From assembly GCF_039655875.1 (NCBI RefSeq), contig NZ_JBBYXK010000002.1:991433-1055432 (forward strand): a stretch of DNA of 64,000 nt, read 5' to 3'. How positions within the stretch are numbered: position 1 is the first letter of the stretch; each line of letters opens with the position of its first letter. The translations under genes and the position numbers were made by a program. The notes beneath the pieces were generated by a model that ran no database searches, was not told the DNA's origin, and was given only the letters and a program-made list of their open reading frames with translations. Shown in pieces: positions 61,315-64,000 of this stretch. This DNA comes from Emcibacter sp. SYSU 3D8 (GTDB taxonomy: Bacteria > Pseudomonadota > Alphaproteobacteria > SMXS01).

Positions 61315-62472
61315 TCAGGCGGCCGGCCGCCGGGTCCCGGCGGCGAGCAGCACATAGCCCAGAACCGCCGAGGCCAGCGAGCCGATGATGATGCCCAGCC
61401 GCGTCATCGCGACGGTGTCGCCCGAATCGAACGACAGCCCGCCGATGAACAGGCTCATGGTGAAGCCGATGCCGCACAGCACGCTGGCCGCATACAGGAT
61501 GGTCTTCGTGCCGCCTTCCGGCATGGGCGCCCAACCGAAGCGAAGCGCCAGCAGGGTGATGCCGAAAATGCCGGCCTGCTTGCCGAGGAACAGGCCCAGC
61601 GCGATGCCCAGCGGCAGGGGCTGAAGCAGGTCGCCCGGCGCCATGTCGAGTACGAACACGCCGGCATTGGCAAAGGCAAACAGCGGCAAGATCAGATAGG
61701 CGACCCAGGGGTGCAGGCGGTGTTCGAGCCGCTGCAGCGGACTCACCGTGCGGTCCTTGTGGTCGTACATGGGAATGGTCAAGGCGAGCGCCACGCCGGC
61801 CAGCGTCGCATGGACGCCGGACTTCAGCACCAGAACCCACAGCACCAGCCCCAGCAGGACATAGGGGATCAGGTTGGTGATACGCAGGCGGTTCAGCACC
61901 ACCAGTCCGCCCAGAGCGGCGAAGGCGCCCAGCAGCATGGGCACGGACAGGTCGTGGGTGTAGAACACGGCGATGATGACGATTGCCGCCAGGTCGTCGA
62001 TGATGGCCAGGGTGGTGACGAACACCTTCACGCCCAGCGGCACCCGCGTGCCAAGCAGGGCCATCACGCCCAGGGTAAAGGCAATGTCGGTTGCCGTCGG
62101 GATCGCCCAGCCCTGCATGGCCAGGTCATCGCCCCAGTTCATGGACACGAAGACCAGAGCAGGGATCGCAAGGCCGCCGATGGCGGCGATGCCTGGCAGG
62201 ATGATCTGGCGAAAATCCGACAGCACGCCCTCAATGGTCTCGCGTTTCAACTCGAGACCGATCAGCAGGAAGAACAGCACCATCAGGCCGTCATTGATCC
62301 AGTGGACCACCGACTTGTCGAGCCACGGCGCCGGCGCCACGCGTGTCTGCAGCAAGCCATCATAGACAGGCGACAGCGGTGAATTCGCCGCGATCATGGC
62401 GATCGCCGCCGCGAAAACCAGAATGATGCCTGCGGCGGCCTCGAGCTTCAGAAACCTGGTGATGAATTCCAT
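61315..62472 (-). CDS. nhaA: Na+/H+ antiporter NhaA
   Basis: A 385-residue antiporter with about 12 membrane helices. The Asp pair in 'TTLAIIDDLAAIVIIAVFY' matches Asp163/Asp164 of E. coli NhaA, and 'TDIAFTLGVMALLG' is the helix IV unwound region. It exports Na+ (or Li+) for protons when cells face salt or alkaline pH. The leader folds so that the ribosome-binding site is paired (see separate entry). It converges with nhaB. Confidence 0.97.
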   Translation of the reverse strand: MEFITRFLKLEAAAGIILVFAAAIAMIAANSPLSPVYDGLLQTRVAPAPWLDKSVVHWINDGLMVLFFLLIGLELKRETIEGVLSDFRQIILPGIAAIGGLAIPALVFVSMNWGDDLAMQGWAIPTATDIAFTLGVMALLGTRVPLGVKVFVTTLAIIDDLAAIVIIAVFYTHDLSVPMLLGAFAALGGLVVLNRLRITNLIPYVLLGLVLWVLVLKSGVHATLAGVALALTIPMYDHKDRTVSPLQRLEHRLHPWVAYLILPLFAFANAGVFVLDMAPGDLLQPLPLGIALGLFLGKQAGIFGITLLALRFGWAPMPEGGTKTILYAASVLCGIGFTMSLFIGGLSFDSGDTVAMTRLGIIIGSLASAVLGYVLLAAGTRRPAA

Positions 62473-62790
62473 GCGATCCTCTGTAGTTTAAAGGAAACCT
62501 AGGGATCGGGGCGGCCGGGGCAAGCAAAACCGGAGCGCTACAGGACGGATGTTTAGTTTTCCTGAGGCATTACATTCCCGCCTGTGCGCTCTAAGTGAAG
62601 ACGTGTCGCATCAGCGCCGTCCTGGCACGGGACATTCATGCCCGTCGGGCCCAAAATTTGATTCAGCAATCATGGTGAAGTTTCGGCGATGGTCCCTCGC
62701 CGCTTGTGGGCGGGGTGTCGTCCGTGAGCGCCGCGCCGGCGCTTCCCGAAGCAGCATCTGAAATCGTCCTCCTCTTCGTAGAGTCGCACA
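62473..62790. other. Intergenic region upstream of nhaA and DUF1488
   Basis: A 318-base region without a convincing gene on either strand. On its left it carries the nhaA leader helix. On the right, up to 62790, I see no repeat or clear promoter, only the start of the DUF1488 gene. Confidence 0.5.
62476..62550 (-). promoter_or_regulatory. nhaA leader with masked ribosome-binding site
   Basis: In the nhaA mRNA, AUCC (62550-62547) and CUGUAG (62543-62538) pair with CUACAG (62486-62481) and GGAU (62479-62476), making a 10-pair helix with a small internal loop. The second arm is the AGAGGA ribosome-binding site, a few bases before the ATG. The enclosed 51 bases hold a CCGG/CCGG hairpin. It could be a riboswitch-like or thermometer-like switch; membership of the known nhaA leader motifs could not be tested. 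Confidence 0.45.
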
Positions 62791-63054
62791 ATGGCCCTGA
62801 GTTTTCCCAATTCCAGCCGATTTCACGATCCCGCCCGGCACTGCGTGCGGTTTCTGGGCCACGACGACATGCGGGAGGTCTCGTTCGGCGTGAGCGAGGA
62901 CGCGCTGGCGCGCATCGCGCCGCGCAACCAGCGCGGCGAAGAGGGCTATCTCGATGCCTTCGACTTCAATCGCGAGCAGATCCATCTGGTCGCGGTCAGG
63001 CTGTACCGTCGGGGAAGCAAGGTCTGGTACACGCTCAATGTGTCGGACTTCTAG
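62791..63054 (+). CDS. DUF1488 protein
   Basis: An 87-residue protein matching DUF1488: 'HDPARHCVRFLGHDDMREVSFGVSEDALARIAP' followed by 'DAFDFNREQIHLVAVRLYRRGSKVWYTLNVSDF'. Small proteins of this family are widespread in alphaproteobacteria and have no known role. A possible promoter lies in the upstream gap; no strong ribosome-binding site is seen (TTCGTAGAG). A 63-residue ORF follows 22 bases on. Confidence 0.8.
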   Translation: MALSFPNSSRFHDPARHCVRFLGHDDMREVSFGVSEDALARIAPRNQRGEEGYLDAFDFNREQIHLVAVRLYRRGSKVWYTLNVSDF

Positions 63055-63076
63055 AAGTCCGAGAGTGCCGGCGGCG

Positions 63077-63268
63077 ATGATTTATACGTTGATGTGGACA
63101 GGGCCAGACCGGGTGGCCATGCAGACAGACCGTCTGTCAGCAGAGGAAGCTGTGCGGTACGCCCGCAGCGTGGGCGCGCCCGGAACCGACATCAGGATCC
63201 GGGTCGATGGCCAAACGCTCACCTTCGATGAATTGCTGCGCGTTGTCCTGGTGTCGCGCAGGGCGTGA
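63077..63268 (+). CDS. Small hypothetical protein
   Basis: A 63-residue ORF starting MIYTLMWTGPDRVAM, with an alternating hydrophobic pattern and a central acidic helix ('LSAEEAVRYARSVGAPGTDIRIRVDG'). It follows DUF1488 by 22 bases in the same direction and may be co-transcribed. The ribosome-binding site is weak. I do not recognise the family, but the composition is that of a folded small protein. Confidence 0.55.
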   Translation: MIYTLMWTGPDRVAMQTDRLSAEEAVRYARSVGAPGTDIRIRVDGQTLTFDELLRVVLVSRRA

Positions 63269-63304
63269 TCAGACGGCTGACGGCCGTGAATCGGCGGGGA
63301 AGGC

Positions 63305-63472
63305 CTAACTGTTCTTCAGGTTGTTGCGCGTTCGCAGCAGCGTATTCAATCGTGCGGAGTGATCGTTTCTCAACGGATCGCTGATCTTCAGCTTCGAAAT
63401 GGCGTCACGCTCCAGCTGTATTGACTCGCCGAGTTCCTGAATCTCGCGGTGGCGGTTCCAGTCTTCGTTCAT
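63305..63472 (-). CDS. Small hypothetical protein, 55 residues
   Basis: A complete small gene on the minus strand: MNEDWNRHREIQELGESIQ, then a charged amphipathic stretch, 'LKISDPLRNDHSARLNTLLR', ending TRNNLKNS. GGAG lies 7 bases before the ATG at 63472. The protein is rich in Asn, Arg, Glu and Leu and probably all helical. It is downstream of groEL in the same direction, 104 bases on. Real but unassigned. Confidence 0.65.
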   Translation of the reverse strand: MNEDWNRHREIQELGESIQLERDAISKLKISDPLRNDHSARLNTLLRTRNNLKNS

Positions 63473-63527
63473 GACGGTGCTCCATTTGTGGGTAGAAGGC
63501 GTGCGGTCTGGATGTCCGGGAAGATCT

Positions 63528-63556
63528 GGGAAAGGACCGCGCGGCGGCCCTCTCCC
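63528..63556 (-). terminator. Hairpin downstream of groEL
   Basis: On the minus strand GGGAGAGGGCCG pairs with CGGUCCUUUCCC (12 pairs, three of them G-U) around a CCGCG loop, 21 bases after the groEL stop. No T-run follows, so the terminator role is uncertain; it may be a stabiliser of the groEL mRNA 3' end. Confidence 0.4.
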
Positions 63557-63576
63557 ATTCCTCGGTGCGGCGGGGC

Positions 63577-64000
63577 TTAGAAGCCCATGCCGCCCATGTC
63601 GGGCATGCCGCCGCCCATGCCGCCGCCACCGGCGCCTTGCGGCTCCGGACGGGTAGCGACCATCGCTTCGGTGGTGATCAGCAGGGACGCGATGGACGCG
63701 GCGCCCTGCAGGGCGGTGCGGACAACCTTGGTCGGGTCGATGATGCCGGCCTTGACCATGTCCACATAGGTCTCGGTCTGCGCATCGAAGCCGAAGTTGG
63801 TGTCGGTGCTCTCGAGCAGCTTGCCGGCAACCACGGCGCCGTCAGCGCCGGAATTCTCGGCGATCTGGCGGACGGGAGCCTGCAGGGCACGGCGGATGAT
63901 ATCCACGCCCACACGCTGGTCGTCATTGGCGAACTTGATGTCGCTGAGGGCGCGGGTGGCGTACAGCAGGGCGGTACCGCCGCCCGGCAGGATGCCTTCC
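63577..64000 (-). CDS. groL: 60 kDa chaperonin GroEL, C-terminal part
   Basis: The last 141 residues of GroEL; the gene enters from the right edge. The visible part shows '[18 protein letters not shown]', '[21 protein letters not shown]', '[49 protein letters not shown]' and the flexible Gly/Met tail ([17 protein letters not shown]) that lines the folding chamber. It assists folding of many proteins with GroES. Start and promoter lie outside the window. Confidence 0.97.
   Translation of the reverse strand, partial: EGILPGGGTALLYATRALSDIKFANDDQRVGVDIIRRALQAPVRQIAENSGADGAVVAGKLLESTDTNFGFDAQTETYVDMVKAGIIDPTKVVRTALQGAASIASLLITTEAMVATRPEPQGAGGGGMGGGMPDMGGMGF

Noticed and set aside
62549..62761. 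70-residue ORF upstream of DUF1488
   Set aside because: Ser/Arg-rich translation with no ribosome-binding site; probably chance.
1..64000. tRNA or rRNA genes
   Set aside because: No cloverleaf-like or rRNA-like sequence was recognised in the intergenic gaps by eye.

Overview
The window reads as a GC-rich (about 65 percent by eye) alphaproteobacterial chromosome. Pointers are a DUF2794 gene, an MJ0042/DUF3426 zinc-ribbon protein beside ftsEX, a DUF2125 protein, a cobalamin-dependent ribonucleotide reductase and an htpG promoter that resembles the alphaproteobacterial RpoH consensus. I cannot place it below class; Rhodospirillales-like or sphingomonad-like lineages are possible. I found no tRNA, rRNA, insertion sequence, integrase or CRISPR array.

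Region 1 (1-7.5 kb) holds general metabolism: the end of a redoxin gene, a DsbA-fold isomerase, a prolyl-aminopeptidase-like hydrolase, a membrane protein, a small acidic lipoprotein, and a leftward operon of crotonase, CaiB/BaiF CoA-transferase and malonyl-CoA decarboxylase. A second crotonase diverges from it.

Region 2 (7.5-42 kb) is a large catabolic island. It has a MAPEG/flavin reductase/small membrane protein/SnoaL-like operon; three tandem, closely related TonB-dependent receptors, each followed by the same two-hairpin 3' end; three overlapping SnoaL-like genes; a transporter; two paralogous P450s; a GST with a MAPEG protein; a paired acyl-CoA dehydrogenase in which only one subunit keeps a catalytic glutamate; a LuxR-type regulator divergent from a third P450 across a lux-box-like dyad; a Rieske oxygenase; a VOC protein; a sensor kinase that appears frameshifted at a G7 tract, with its response regulator; a second CoA-transferase; an EthD protein; a GPH-type transporter; an SDR and another VOC protein. 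Together these suggest uptake of a hydrophobic, probably terpenoid- or steroid-like compound, followed by oxygenation, CoA activation and beta-oxidation-like shortening. The substrate is an inference.

Region 3 (42-56.7 kb) is housekeeping: methyltransferase, DUF3426 protein, ftsE-ftsX-ElyC-like-plsC operon, class II ribonucleotide reductase, ChaC-like cyclotransferase, DUF2125 protein, GFA protein, thpR, and an SGNH arylesterase divergent from a YbbA/YbbP-like ABC exporter, then a Bax-inhibitor-1 protein.

Region 4 (56.7-64 kb) holds DUF2794, a 531-base intergenic region with two tandem copies of a covarying hairpin element, htpG behind a heat-shock-like promoter, convergent nhaB and nhaA, three tiny ORFs and the C-terminus of groEL. 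The tandem hairpin element (identical 20-base loop, different but self-complementary inner stems) is the best candidate for something undescribed. Next are the frameshifted kinase, the ribosome-binding-site-masking leader of nhaA and the LuxR/P450 divergent unit.
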